A DNA stretch of 64,000 nt from Martelella mediterranea DSM 17316 (GTDB lineage: Bacteria > Pseudomonadota > Alphaproteobacteria > Rhizobiales > Rhizobiaceae). The stretch covers positions 186,001-250,000 of the forward strand of contig NZ_CP020331.1 of NCBI RefSeq assembly GCF_002043005.1. Direction: 5' to 3'. This document shows, one piece after another, positions 44,605 through 53,907 of the stretch. Under the pieces are notes generated by a model that saw nothing but the letters and a program-made list of their open reading frames with translations, made no database searches and had not been told where the DNA came from. How positions within the stretch are numbered: position 1 is the first letter of the stretch; each line of letters starts with the position of its first letter. Position numbers and translations under genes: made by a program.

Positions 44605-44626
44605 TGCGCCCGACGGATCGGGCGCA
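44605..44626. terminator. Perfect 9-bp hairpin between convergent genes
   Basis: TGCGCCCGA and TCGGGCGCA pair perfectly around a CGGA tetraloop. It lies between the thioesterase stop and the stop of the minus-strand CoA-ligase gene. No T-run follows, so it may act with Rho or as an mRNA end stabiliser. Confidence 0.6.
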
Positions 44627-44634
44627 CCGAATGT

Positions 44635-46716
44635 TCAGTCCTTCAACACCACGAGACCATCGGCCGCCGCAACGCCTTGTCCATTCTGCAGCACGAACAG
44701 CGGATTGATCTCGGCTTCTTCGAGGCGTTCGCCCAGAGCGTCGCCCATCCGGGCCAGCGCCTCGATTGCGGCAATCAACGCATCAGTGTCGTAGGCCGGC
44801 GCTCCGCGATAACCGTCGAGCAGGCGCTTGACCTTCAGATCCTCGATCATTCCGCGCGCATCGCCTTCCCGCAACGGCAGAAGGCGCAGTGTGCTGTCGC
44901 CCGACAGCTCGGCCTGCACGCCGCCTGCGCCCAGAAGGATGAGCGGCCCAAGCTGGGGATCGCGGCGCAGGCCCAGAATCATCTCGAGACCGCCCCGCAC
45001 CATGTCCTGGACGAGATAGCCCTCGGGCTCGGGCAGTCCTTGCTTGGCAAGCGTCCCGGCCATTTCGGTCAGCGCCGGTCCGACGGCCTCGGGCGCTAGA
45101 CCGACGCGCACGCCGCCGACGTCGGATTTATGCGCGATCTCGCGCGACAGCACCTTGAGCACGACGGGGCCGCCGAGCTCTGTTGCTGCCTTGAGGGCCT
45201 CTTCGGCGGTCTGCACCACAAAGCTCTTGGCGCCGGTCAGGCCGAATGCGTCGAACAGGTCCCGCGCCTCGGCCTCGTTCAGCGCGCCGCCGGGCAGCGC
45301 CTCGGGCAGCGCCGTTGCGGGCTTCGCCTTGAGCGGAGCGCCGGCTTCGGGCTGCGGCAGCGCCGCCTTGAGCACCGTCGCGCAGGTCTCGGGCGCGGCA
45401 AAGGCCGGCACGCCCTCACGGTTCAGCAGATCGACGATATGCGGCGCGTGCGGGCTGACATAGGCGATCAGCGGCTTGTCGCTGGCCCGTGCCCCGGCGC
45501 GGATCGCGCCGACGGCGACGTCGGGACGGGCGAGCGCCGAAGACCCGACCACCACCACCACGCCGTCGATCCCGTCAGAGGCTAGCAACGCCTGCGTTGC
45601 GGCGGTCATGATCGCCGGCTCGACACCCGCAAGCGTCAGATCCACGGGGTTGGAGGTCATCGGCGCGTCCTTGCCCAGCAGATCCGCCAGTGTCTTGCCT
45701 GTGGCCGCGTCGATCTCGGGCACGTCCAGTCCCAGCAGACCGCAATTATCGGCAACCAGGCTGCCTGCCCCGCCGGTGGAGGTCAGGATCGCCACCCGCT
45801 CGCCAGCCATCTTGCGGCCGCTCGCCAGCATTGCGGGCAGATCCAGAAGATCGCTGAAGGTCTCGGCCCGGATCGCGCCCACCTGGTGGAACAGCGCGTC
45901 ATAAGTCCTGTCCTCGCCCGCCATGGCGCCGGTATGCGAGACGGCGGCACGTGCGCCGGACTCCGACCGGCCGACCTTGTAGACCACGAGCGGCTTGCCG
46001 GCTGCGCGCGCGGCGATTGCGGCGCGGCGGAACTTCTCGACCGAACGGATGCCTTCGATATAGGCGGCGATCACGGTGGTTGCATTGTCATGGGCGTAGG
46101 CTTCGATCAGGTCGGAAATATCGAGGTCCGCTTCGTTGCCGGTCGAGGCCAGCTTGCAGAAGCCGATGCCGCGTGCCGCGCCGCGCGACAGCAGCGCGCC
46201 CAGAATGCCGCCGCTCTGCGAAGCGACCGAAATGCCGCCCTTGTGGATATCGTCGCCTTCCAGCGCTCCGCTCGCCGACAGGACGATGCCGCGCGAAAGG
46301 TCCATCGCGCCGATCGTGTTGGGGCCGAGCAGCCGCATATCGCCCGCGGCCGCGCGCAGCGCCTGCTGGCGGTTTCGGCCTTCCTCGCCGGCTTCGCTGT
46401 AACCGCTGGCGAGTACGATGGCGAGCTTGCAACCCTTCGCGGCCAGATCGCGGACCGCCGCTTCGGCGCGGTCGACGCCCAGCAAAACGATGGCGACATC
46501 CGGCGCGCCTGGCAAATCGGCCACGCTGGCAAAGCACGGCAGCCCGGCAATCTCGTCCGCGCGAGGGTTGATCGGCCAGATATTGCCCTCGAACCCGTGT
46601 TTCAGCAGGTAGGCGACCGGGCGGCCGCCGGTCTTCTTCGGATCTGCCGAGGCGCCGACGATCGCGACGCTTTCGGGGGCCCAGAGTGCGTCGAGCGGGC
46701 TGTTGAAAGTGTTCAT
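44635..46716 (-). CDS. NDP-forming acyl-CoA synthetase (acetate-CoA ligase family), first copy
   Basis: The 693-residue protein is the fused alpha-beta form. It has an N-terminal CoA-binding domain (LWAPESVAIVGASADPKKTG), CoA-ligase domains, the phospho-histidine loop AAVSHTGAMAGEDRTYDALF, and a C-terminal ATP-grasp domain (LNEAEARDLFDAFGL, VVLKVLSREIAHKSDVGGV, EINPLFVLQNGQG). It converts a carboxylic acid to its CoA ester with ATP to ADP. Its start overlaps the FadJ-like gene by ATGA (46713-46716). A paralogue lies two genes upstream in the operon. Confidence 0.92.
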   Translation of the reverse strand: MNTFNSPLDALWAPESVAIVGASADPKKTGGRPVAYLLKHGFEGNIWPINPRADEIAGLPCFASVADLPGAPDVAIVLLGVDRAEAAVRDLAAKGCKLAIVLASGYSEAGEEGRNRQQALRAAAGDMRLLGPNTIGAMDLSRGIVLSASGALEGDDIHKGGISVASQSGGILGALLSRGAARGIGFCKLASTGNEADLDISDLIEAYAHDNATTVIAAYIEGIRSVEKFRRAAIAARAAGKPLVVYKVGRSESGARAAVSHTGAMAGEDRTYDALFHQVGAIRAETFSDLLDLPAMLASGRKMAGERVAILTSTGGAGSLVADNCGLLGLDVPEIDAATGKTLADLLGKDAPMTSNPVDLTLAGVEPAIMTAATQALLASDGIDGVVVVVGSSALARPDVAVGAIRAGARASDKPLIAYVSPHAPHIVDLLNREGVPAFAAPETCATVLKAALPQPEAGAPLKAKPATALPEALPGGALNEAEARDLFDAFGLTGAKSFVVQTAEEALKAATELGGPVVLKVLSREIAHKSDVGGVRVGLAPEAVGPALTEMAGTLAKQGLPEPEGYLVQDMVRGGLEMILGLRRDPQLGPLILLGAGGVQAELSGDSTLRLLPLREGDARGMIEDLKVKRLLDGYRGAPAYDTDALIAAIEALARMGDALGERLEEAEINPLFVLQNGQGVAAADGLVVLKD

Positions 46717-48761
46717 TCTTTTCCTTCCCGATCCACGCCGAGCAGGCGCAGATCTCCGAGTTTACGAGACGGACCGGAGATATCCGCAAAGCGGGCGCAG
46801 GCGGCTCGCAGCGTTTCCGGATTTTGTTGACGCGCCCAGTGGACCGGCCCGCCGACCCAGCGCGGAAAACCGTAGCCATTGACCAGAACCACGTCGACGT
46901 CGCTGGGGCGCAGCGTGCCCCCTTCCTCGACCACCAGCGCCGCTTCATTGACGATGGTAGAAAGCGCGCGCAACTGAATTTCGGGGGCGGACAGGTCTTT
47001 GCGGGAAATCCCCTTTTCCGCAGAGGCGGCGAGGATCAGCGCCTCGACCTTGGGGTCGCGCTCGCGCTTGCCGCTGTCGCCGTAACGATAGTAGCCTTCT
47101 CCGGTCTTGCGCCCGAAACGCCCGGCTTCGCAGAGCCGGTCGGGGATGTGCACATAGCGCTCGGCCGGATTTCTGTCCGCTGCTTTCTGTCTGCGCATGT
47201 TCCAGGCGATGTCCAGTCCAGACAGGTCGGCCACGGCAAACGGTCCCATGGAAAAGCCAAAGGCTTCGAGCGCCGCGTCCACCTCATGCGGGAGCGCTCC
47301 ATCCTCCAGCATGAATTCGCAGGAGGCGCGATAGGCCGCATAGATCCGGTTGCCGATGAAGCCGAAGGCGTTGGCCGCCTCGACCGGCTGTTTGCGAAGC
47401 ATTCTTGCCACCGCCAGTCCGGTTGCCATCGCGACGTCGCTGCTTTTTTCAGCACGCACGATTTCGAGCAGCTTCATCATATGGGCGGGGCTGAAGAAGT
47501 GCAGACCGATGACATTTTCGGGATGAGCCGTTTCCGCCGCCATCCGGTCGATATCCAGATAGGATGTATTGGTGGCTATGATCGTGTCGGCCGGCAGCAC
47601 CGCATCCAGCGACCGGAACAGCGCGCGCTTTACCTCCTGGTCTTCGAAGACCGCCTCTATCACCAGCTCGCATGCGACCAGTGCGGCAAGCTCGGTTTGC
47701 GGCGTCAGCCGCGTTTTGGCCTCCCGGGCCTCGTCCGCGCTCATGCGACCGCGCGCGACCGCGCCGTCGAGGGCCTGTTCGATGCGTTCGATGCCGCGGG
47801 CCAGTGCCTCGACATTGGTGTCGATCAGCACGACCGGCTTGCCGGCCTGCAGGATTGCGGTGGCGATCCCGGCGCCCATCGTGCCGCTGCCGACGACGCC
47901 GAAACGCGTCACCGAAAGCGGCTTGGCCTTGCGGTCGGGCTTGCCGCGCAGCGCTTCGCGCTCGGCGAAAAAAATATGGCGCAGGGCCTTCGCCTCAGGC
48001 GCCACCCGGAGTTCCTGAAACGTCTGCCGTTCAGCGGCAAGACCGTCCCCCGCCGATACCGCGCCTGCCTTCCTGATATGGCGGATCGCCTCCAGCACAT
48101 GCGGACGCGCGCGGCGGCTTGCGCGCTGGGCGGCCGCTTCGGCATCGCCGCGCTCGGGCACGGGGCGGTCTATCACCCGCCTTTTGGTTCCGGCAAGGCC
48201 GCGTGCCATTTTGACCGCCTCTTCGCGCAGATCGCCCTCAGCGATCGCGTCGACCATACCGAGGGCCAGCGCTTCGCGGGCTTCGACGCGCACAGCCCCG
48301 GCGATCAGACGGATCGCCTCTGCCTGGCCCACAAGGCGCGGCAGTTTTTGCGTGCCGCCGGCACCTGGAATGATCCCCAGCGCGGTCTCGGGCAGGCCGA
48401 CCATGGTTCCGGGCGCCGCGATGCGTGCGTCGCATCCCAGCGCCAGCTCGTATCCGCCGCCGAGGGCCGCGCCGTGCAACGCGGCGACATAGGGTTTCGA
48501 CGCGCTTTCGATGGCCGCGATGACCTGCGGCATTTGCGGCGGCGCGAGCGGCAGGTCGAATTCACGGATATCCGAGCCGGAGATGAAGCTTCGGCCCGCG
48601 CCGATCAGGACGGCGCCGGCCAGTCGCTCTTCCCGCTCGACCTCGTCGATTGCAGCAAGAAGCCCCTTGCGGATGTCGTGGGAACCGGCGTTGACCGGCG
48701 GGTTGTCGATAATCACGACGGCGATATCCCCGTCGCGTTGCAGATGAACCTGTCCCGTCAT
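46713..48761 (-). CDS. Bifunctional enoyl-CoA hydratase/3-hydroxyacyl-CoA dehydrogenase (FadJ-like)
   Basis: The 682-residue fusion has a crotonase domain (residues 1-190) with both hydratase glutamates present (GGGYELALGCD and GLPETALGIIPGAGG). The dehydrogenase domain (about 285-680) follows, with the NAD motif VVGSGTMGAGIATAILQAG and the catalytic His region NVIGLHFFSPAHMMKLLEIV. It performs hydration and NAD-dependent oxidation in beta-oxidation. Both ends overlap the neighbouring CoA-ligase genes by 4 bases. No thiolase is encoded in the window. Confidence 0.93.
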   Translation of the reverse strand: MTGQVHLQRDGDIAVVIIDNPPVNAGSHDIRKGLLAAIDEVEREERLAGAVLIGAGRSFISGSDIREFDLPLAPPQMPQVIAAIESASKPYVAALHGAALGGGYELALGCDARIAAPGTMVGLPETALGIIPGAGGTQKLPRLVGQAEAIRLIAGAVRVEAREALALGMVDAIAEGDLREEAVKMARGLAGTKRRVIDRPVPERGDAEAAAQRASRRARPHVLEAIRHIRKAGAVSAGDGLAAERQTFQELRVAPEAKALRHIFFAEREALRGKPDRKAKPLSVTRFGVVGSGTMGAGIATAILQAGKPVVLIDTNVEALARGIERIEQALDGAVARGRMSADEAREAKTRLTPQTELAALVACELVIEAVFEDQEVKRALFRSLDAVLPADTIIATNTSYLDIDRMAAETAHPENVIGLHFFSPAHMMKLLEIVRAEKSSDVAMATGLAVARMLRKQPVEAANAFGFIGNRIYAAYRASCEFMLEDGALPHEVDAALEAFGFSMGPFAVADLSGLDIAWNMRRQKAADRNPAERYVHIPDRLCEAGRFGRKTGEGYYRYGDSGKRERDPKVEALILAASAEKGISRKDLSAPEIQLRALSTIVNEAALVVEEGGTLRPSDVDVVLVNGYGFPRWVGGPVHWARQQNPETLRAACARFADISGPSRKLGDLRLLGVDREGKE

Positions 48762-50824
48762 TCCGCCTCCACGCGCATTAGCGCATCCACCGCCGCAACG
48801 CCCTCTCCCTTGGGTAGGACCATGAGCGGGTTGACCTCGGCTTCGATGACGTCGCCCGCCAAAGCAAGCCGCGAGACCGCAACGATCGCTTCGGCCAGTG
48901 CGTCGAGATCGCCTTTCTGACGGCCACGCGCGCCGTCGAGGATCTGCGTCGCCTTCAGCCCGGCGATCATTTCCTTCGCCCCGGCCATATCGATCGGCGC
49001 CAGCCGCATCACCGCATCACGATAGATCTCGGTAAAGATCCCGCCCGCGGCAAGAACGACGACGGGACCGACTTCCGGGTCGCGGCGCATGCCGACCAGC
49101 ACCTCGCCGACGCCCGCGCGCATCTGCTGGACGAGAACCTGCGCGACCCTGTGGCCGGGCAGATGTGCCTCTACATTGGCGCGGATTGACGCCACCGCCT
49201 CGGCCAGGGCGGCGGGACCATCGATGCCGACGACAACGCCGCCGGCATCGCTTTTATGCGGGATTTCCGCGTCAAGCACCTTTGCCACCACCGGATAGGG
49301 AAAGGGCAGGGCGGGAACCGGCGCGTCTGCGTCCAGGGCCACCCAGTCGGCCACCGGCAATCCCGCCAGGCGGCCATAGGCCTCGGCCTCGTCGAGGGTG
49401 CGTCCTTCGCCGCGCGGTGCCTTTGCGCTGCGCTCCGGCAATGACGGCGTCTGGCGGTGAAGTGCCGCGGCCACGGCATCGGCACAGGTTTCCGGGTCCT
49501 CGAAGGCCGGCACGCCCGCGCCCGCAAGCCTGCGGGCGGCATCCGGGGCATCGGGCACCAGGAAGACCGCGAAGGGATGGCCGGGCGCGTCGATCAGATC
49601 GATCGCCGGTTGCACGGCAAGGTCCGGGTTGAAGCGGGCCGAAGACCCGACGCTGACCAGAACAAGATCGAACTCCGGCGCCGAACGCAGGATTTCAATC
49701 GCCGAACGCATGATATCATAGCGGGTTCCGGCAAGCGTCAGATCGAGGATGCGGTTATTGCCGGGATCGATCCCCGCCGCGCGCAGCCGCGCGCGGGTTT
49801 CCTCGCTGGCCGGAACGATCTCGACGCCCCGTCCGGCAAGCTGGTCGACGGCCATCGCCGCGCCGCCGCCGGTGGTGGTGATCACCCCGACGCGCCCGCG
49901 CCGGGGCGCTGAAGCCGCCGGCACACGGGCCAGAAGCGGCGCCGCCTCAAGCAGGCCCTCGAAAGAATCGACGCGGGCCATGCCACAGGCGCGGAGAAAC
50001 ACATCCGCCACCTCGTCGGCGCCGGCCAGCGAACCGGTATGCGACTGCGCAAGCTCTGCCGCCTCGTCGGAACGGCCAAGCTTGAAGACGGCGACCGGTT
50101 TGCCGCGACGGGCTGCCTCCTTGGCGAAGCGCTCCAGCCGGTCGGCATGTCCCATATGTTCGAGAAACAGCAGAAAGCCGGTTACATCGGGATCGTCGAG
50201 CGCGGCCATGCAGACATCGCCGATGGCCAGATCGCCCTCGCCGCCGACGGAGACAAGCCCGGCAAAACCCAGCCCCTTGCGCTTGCCCCGCGACATCAAT
50301 GCCCCGATAAGGCTGCCGCTGTGCGAGGCGACAAACAGTCCGCCCTTCGGCAGATCGGACTCGGCAAAGGCGGCGTTCGCGGTCAGCGTCATGCCATGAT
50401 GCAGGTTCGCCAGGCCGATGGAGGAGGGCCCCAGAACCCGCAATTTGCCCCGACCGGTCAGAGCCGAAAGTCGGGCGAGATTCTCCGCCCCTGCAGCGCC
50501 TGCCTCGGCAAAGCCGGTGGCCAGAACGGTTGCCACCGGCACGCCGAGCCGTTCGCACTCCTCCAGCGCATCAAGCGCGAATTGTGCGCCGGTGAGGATG
50601 AAAGCGTGTTCCGGGACTTCCGGCAGATCGGAAAGCGAGCGATAGGCCGCCTCGCCCTGCACGGTGTCGCGGTTGGGGTTGATCGAATAGACCTTTCCGG
50701 CATATCCGGCCGCCCGCAGGAATTTCAGCGGGCGGCCGGAGGTCTTGAGAGGATCATCGGACACGCCGACAAGCGCGATCGTGTCGGGGCGCAGCAGTGC
50801 CTTTTGCCATCTTTTCGCAGTCAT
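48758..50824 (-). CDS. NDP-forming acyl-CoA synthetase (acetate-CoA ligase family), second copy
   Basis: I place the start at ATG 50824 (MTAKRWQKALLRPDTIALVG), which overlaps the acyl-CoA dehydrogenase stop; an upstream in-frame start would add 37 unrelated residues. The 688-residue domain order is as in the first copy: CoA binding (ALVGVSDDPLKTSGRPLKFL), phospho-histidine loop LAQSHTGSLAGADEVADVFL, and ATP-grasp (LDEAEAYGRLAGLPVADW, VVAKVLDAEIPHKSDAGGVV, EVNPLMVLPKGEGVAAVDAL). It is clearly a paralogue of 44635-46716, with moderate divergence. Two such ligases may act on different acids of one pathway. Confidence 0.92.
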   Translation of the reverse strand: MTAKRWQKALLRPDTIALVGVSDDPLKTSGRPLKFLRAAGYAGKVYSINPNRDTVQGEAAYRSLSDLPEVPEHAFILTGAQFALDALEECERLGVPVATVLATGFAEAGAAGAENLARLSALTGRGKLRVLGPSSIGLANLHHGMTLTANAAFAESDLPKGGLFVASHSGSLIGALMSRGKRKGLGFAGLVSVGGEGDLAIGDVCMAALDDPDVTGFLLFLEHMGHADRLERFAKEAARRGKPVAVFKLGRSDEAAELAQSHTGSLAGADEVADVFLRACGMARVDSFEGLLEAAPLLARVPAASAPRRGRVGVITTTGGGAAMAVDQLAGRGVEIVPASEETRARLRAAGIDPGNNRILDLTLAGTRYDIMRSAIEILRSAPEFDLVLVSVGSSARFNPDLAVQPAIDLIDAPGHPFAVFLVPDAPDAARRLAGAGVPAFEDPETCADAVAAALHRQTPSLPERSAKAPRGEGRTLDEAEAYGRLAGLPVADWVALDADAPVPALPFPYPVVAKVLDAEIPHKSDAGGVVVGIDGPAALAEAVASIRANVEAHLPGHRVAQVLVQQMRAGVGEVLVGMRRDPEVGPVVVLAAGGIFTEIYRDAVMRLAPIDMAGAKEMIAGLKATQILDGARGRQKGDLDALAEAIVAVSRLALAGDVIEAEVNPLMVLPKGEGVAAVDALMRVEAE

Positions 50825-51975
50825 CAGGACGGCCTTTGGCTGAAACGGCGCTCGAAGACATGTTCGGCGATGCGGTTCTTGAGCATTTCCAAAGAGCCGC
50901 CTGCAATCTGCCAGCCCCGGGTCCGCTTGACGCAATACTCCACCAGGCTTTCGGTCGAGTAACCATAGGCTCCCATCGCCTGAAGCGCTTCATTGGCCAC
51001 GTCGAACCCGGCCTCGTTGCAGGCGAGCTTCGCAACCGCGGTATTGAAAGCCGAGGGCAGGCCGTTGGCATCGCCATCGCGCGCCGCGCGATAGAGCAAC
51101 ATCTGGGCGCTTTCCAGCTTGACGACCATATCGGCGAATTTCCACTGCAATCCCTGGAATTCACAGAGCGGGCGGCCGAACTGGCTACGCTCGGTCACAT
51201 GCCGTCGCGCCACCTCATAGGCGTGGCGGCCCAGCGCCAGCGCGCGCGAGGCATTGCCGATCCGCTCGACATTGAAACCCGAGATCTGCTTTTTGAAGCC
51301 ACCCGGTCCGAGCAGCAGGTTTTCCGCTGGAATCCGGCAGTCTTCGAAATAGAGCGGGCACCATTCTTCTCCACTCATGAAGGGTGCCGGCTGACCGATG
51401 GTAAAGCCCGGTGTGCCGCGCTCGACGAGCACCGATCCAATGCCATTGGTGCCCGGACCGAAACGGACATAGATCAGGAACAGATCCGCATGGGGGCTGT
51501 GGGTCGAGAAGACTTTCGAACCATTGATGATATAGCCGTTCCCGTCCTCGCGCGCCGACGTCTTGAGCTCGGTGACGGCGGATCCGGCATCGGGCTCGCT
51601 CATGCCGAGCGAGATCAGTTTTTTCCCCGCCAGCAGATCGGGCATCCACCGCTCCTTCTGCGCGGGGGTTGCGAACTCGGCGAATGTCCGGATCGGACCG
51701 AAATTGCCGGCTTGAACGACATCCGCGCTTTTCGGGCAGACCATCGCCAGTTCCTGGATGGTTATGACCGCATCCATAAGGGTTCCGCCGACGCCGCCGT
51801 TTTCTTCCGGAAAGGTGATCCCCAGCATCCCCATTTCGGCGAGCTTCCGCGCGACGTCCCAGGGGTAGTCACTGGAATGAGCGCGCTCGAGCGCACCTGC
51901 CGCGAGCTCGCCATCGGCAAAACGGCGGACGGCTTGGGCAAGCTCCATCTCTTCAGGCGTGAGTCCGGATGTCAC
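50824..51975 (-). CDS. Acyl-CoA dehydrogenase family protein
   Basis: The 383-residue flavoprotein has the ACAD fold: N-terminal helices (MLGITFPEENGGVGGTLMDA), middle strands (LISLGMSEPDAGSAVTELKT, YIINGSKVFSTHSPHADLFL) and C-terminal helices (QFGRPLCEFQGLQWKFADMV, AMGAYGYSTESLVEYCVKRT). The site usually reading EGT-E-I reads IAGGSLEM here, so the canonical catalytic glutamate of medium-chain enzymes is absent; some subfamilies place the base elsewhere. It would form the double bond for the FadJ-like enzyme. It leads the four-gene CoA block with overlapping starts. Confidence 0.9.
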   Translation of the reverse strand: MTSGLTPEEMELAQAVRRFADGELAAGALERAHSSDYPWDVARKLAEMGMLGITFPEENGGVGGTLMDAVITIQELAMVCPKSADVVQAGNFGPIRTFAEFATPAQKERWMPDLLAGKKLISLGMSEPDAGSAVTELKTSAREDGNGYIINGSKVFSTHSPHADLFLIYVRFGPGTNGIGSVLVERGTPGFTIGQPAPFMSGEEWCPLYFEDCRIPAENLLLGPGGFKKQISGFNVERIGNASRALALGRHAYEVARRHVTERSQFGRPLCEFQGLQWKFADMVVKLESAQMLLYRAARDGDANGLPSAFNTAVAKLACNEAGFDVANEALQAMGAYGYSTESLVEYCVKRTRGWQIAGGSLEMLKNRIAEHVFERRFSQRPS

Positions 51976-52059
51976 GGGGTAGGCTCCTTCTCGAATAGCA
52001 CACGCAGGTGCACGATCACCCGCGATGCCTTTATCAAGCCAAAAGGATGGTCATAAAAG

Positions 52060-52093
52060 TGACCGGATGTGGTGATTGCATAACCTCCGGTCA
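52060..52093. promoter_or_regulatory. Inverted repeat in the gap between SDR and acyl-CoA dehydrogenase genes
   Basis: TGACCGGA and TCCGGTCA are exact inverse repeats 18 bases apart in the only sizeable gap (254 bases) of the long minus-strand array. It may be an operator for a promoter of the acyl-CoA dehydrogenase block, or a structure at the end of the TRAP operon transcript. Confidence 0.4.
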
Positions 52094-52229
52094 GTCTAAC
52101 GCTTTGCCGTGGCAATCGATGGGCACTAAACGCGGATGAACGCCTCGCGCATATCGGTTTCAGGGCAAGCCTCTTGCCCGCACGCCGGACAGAATGTCGG
52201 CCTATGCCGGCGCTTTGCTCATCAATGCA

Positions 52230-53030
52230 TCAGTCGCAGCGCGCGCTCATGCCGCCATCAACCACGATCTCGGTTCCGGTGACGAACCTCGCCTCGTCGG
52301 AGCAGAGGAACAGAGCGGCATTGGCGGTGTCGCGGCCGTCTCCCATCCATCCCAGCGGAATACGCCTGACGCGTGATTGCAGCAGCGCTTCCACATCGCC
52401 GCCCATGCGCTGACCGGCAAGCCGCGACTCGACCATCGGCGTGTGGAGTTGTCCCGGCACCACCGTGTTGACCCGCACGCCCTTAGGCGCGAACTCCACC
52501 GCCGTCACCTTGGAGAAGTGGATGATCGCCGCCTTGGCCGAGGCATAAGCGATCTGCGGCGAGCCGGTGAAGCGGGTGCCCGAGGTGGAGGAGGTGTTGA
52601 CAATGGCTCCAGCGCCCTTTTCGGCCATGTGTGGCAGCACTGCGCGGCAGGTCAGGTAGACGCTTTTGAGATTGAAATCCATCTGCCGGTCCCAGCCGGC
52701 CTCGTCCAGGTCGGTCGGGCCGCCTTTGGCCGATCCGCCGACATTGTTTACGAGCAGGTCGATCGTGCCGAACCTGTCGATACAGGCGGCAACCATCGCC
52801 TCGACCGAAGCGCGGTCCGTCACGTCGCAGAGATAGGGCTCGATTTCTCCTCCGGCGGCGCGAACCCGTTCCAGCGTCTCCTCCATGGTGTCACTGCGCA
52901 GGTCGACAGCAAAGATCCTGGCGCCTTCCTCGGCGAAACGCACGCAGGTGGCGCGGCCGTTCCCCCAGCCAGGACCGACGCAGCCAGCCCCGGTCACGAT
53001 TGCGATTTTCCCTTCCAGCCGTCCAGCCAT
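52230..53030 (-). CDS. Short-chain dehydrogenase/reductase (SDR), second copy
   Basis: The start is ATG 53030 (MAGRLEGKIAIVTGAGCVGP), 1 base from the amidohydrolase stop; longer upstream frames are artefacts. The 266-residue enzyme has an extended glycine loop (GAGCVGPGWGNGRA), VNNVG, catalytic Ser in IVNTSSTSG, and YASAK. Its C-terminus FLCSDEARFVTGTEIVVDGG is FabG-like. An Asp in AVDLR favours NAD. It ends the TRAP-linked operon. It closely resembles the SDR at 36860-37651 in loop architecture. Confidence 0.9.
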   Translation of the reverse strand: MAGRLEGKIAIVTGAGCVGPGWGNGRATCVRFAEEGARIFAVDLRSDTMEETLERVRAAGGEIEPYLCDVTDRASVEAMVAACIDRFGTIDLLVNNVGGSAKGGPTDLDEAGWDRQMDFNLKSVYLTCRAVLPHMAEKGAGAIVNTSSTSGTRFTGSPQIAYASAKAAIIHFSKVTAVEFAPKGVRVNTVVPGQLHTPMVESRLAGQRMGGDVEALLQSRVRRIPLGWMGDGRDTANAALFLCSDEARFVTGTEIVVDGGMSARCD

Positions 53031-53031
53031 C

Positions 53032-53907
53032 TCAGTTCTCCTCGAAACGATAAAGTCTTGTGGGATTGTCGACCAGCAGCGCCTGCAACGCTGCCGCGTT
53101 CGGTGCGATCTGCGGCAGCAGGTCGAACAGATCGCCGTCATCCGGCGGGACGGTGCGGTAGTTGGGGTGTGGCCAATCCGTCCCCCACACCACCCGGTCG
53201 CCAAACCGCTCCACGACGGCGCGGGCGAAGGGCACCGCATCGGCGTAGGGCGGCTCCTGGCGCGATGCGCGCTCGCAACCTGACACCTTGCACCACAGGT
53301 TCTTGTGGTCGAGCAAACGCAGCAGTGCCTGAAACGCGGGTTGCGCGAGGCCCAGAGAGGCGTCAACCCGGCCGATGTGGTCGACCACGACCGTCACCGG
53401 CAGTTCGATCAGCAGCGGCGATAGCGTTTCAATCAGGTCTGGCGCCATATGCACCTGCAAATGCATCTCCCGCTCGGCAAGACGCGGGGCGAGCGCGCGC
53501 AACTCCTCCGGCCCGGCGCCGGGCGCGAGATGCGCCATGTAGTTGAAACGCACGCCGCGAAAGCCTTGAAGCGCCAAGGTGTCCAGCGTTGCGTCGCCTG
53601 GGTCGGGCGGCGTGAGGGCAATGCCCAGATAGCGCCCCGGACGGGCCTGCATGGCATCGATGACGGCCGCGTTGTCATGCCCGTGCACCGCCGACTGAAC
53701 AATCATGCAGCGGTCGATCCCCATCTGGTCGTGCAGCGCGAAAAGCGCCTCCTTGGGGGCGTCGGCGGGTTTGTAGCTATTGGTCTTCGAGTAAGGAAAC
53801 CGGTCTCGGGGACCGAATACGTGGCAATGGCAATCTGCCGCGCCGCTCGGCAGGTGCGCCTGCGTCGTTTGCGGATCGCGTTTCCAGGTCACCGGTCGTT
53901 CATTCAT
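53032..53907 (-). CDS. Amidohydrolase family protein, LigI-like
   Basis: The 291-residue TIM-barrel hydrolase shows GAADCHCHVFGPRDRFPYSK (first-strand H-x-H), FRGVRFNYMAHLAPG, VVVDHIGRVDASLG and RVVWGTDWPHPNYR, the pattern of 2-pyrone-4,6-dicarboxylate lactonase and related amidohydrolases. It likely hydrolyses a lactone or opens an activated ring product. It overlaps the decarboxylase-like gene by 8 bases and the SDR follows after 1 base. Confidence 0.88.
   Translation of the reverse strand: MNERPVTWKRDPQTTQAHLPSGAADCHCHVFGPRDRFPYSKTNSYKPADAPKEALFALHDQMGIDRCMIVQSAVHGHDNAAVIDAMQARPGRYLGIALTPPDPGDATLDTLALQGFRGVRFNYMAHLAPGAGPEELRALAPRLAEREMHLQVHMAPDLIETLSPLLIELPVTVVVDHIGRVDASLGLAQPAFQALLRLLDHKNLWCKVSGCERASRQEPPYADAVPFARAVVERFGDRVVWGTDWPHPNYRTVPPDDGDLFDLLPQIAPNAAALQALLVDNPTRLYRFEEN

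Noticed and set aside
46824..48920. A 698-codon plus-strand open frame
   Set aside because: It is antisense to the FadJ-like fusion and part of the CoA ligase, both with intact catalytic motifs; high GC content favours such shadow frames.
52230..53366. A longer SDR reading frame starting at 53366
   Set aside because: The extra N-terminus overlaps the amidohydrolase gene in another frame. The glycine motif begins right after the ATG at 53030.
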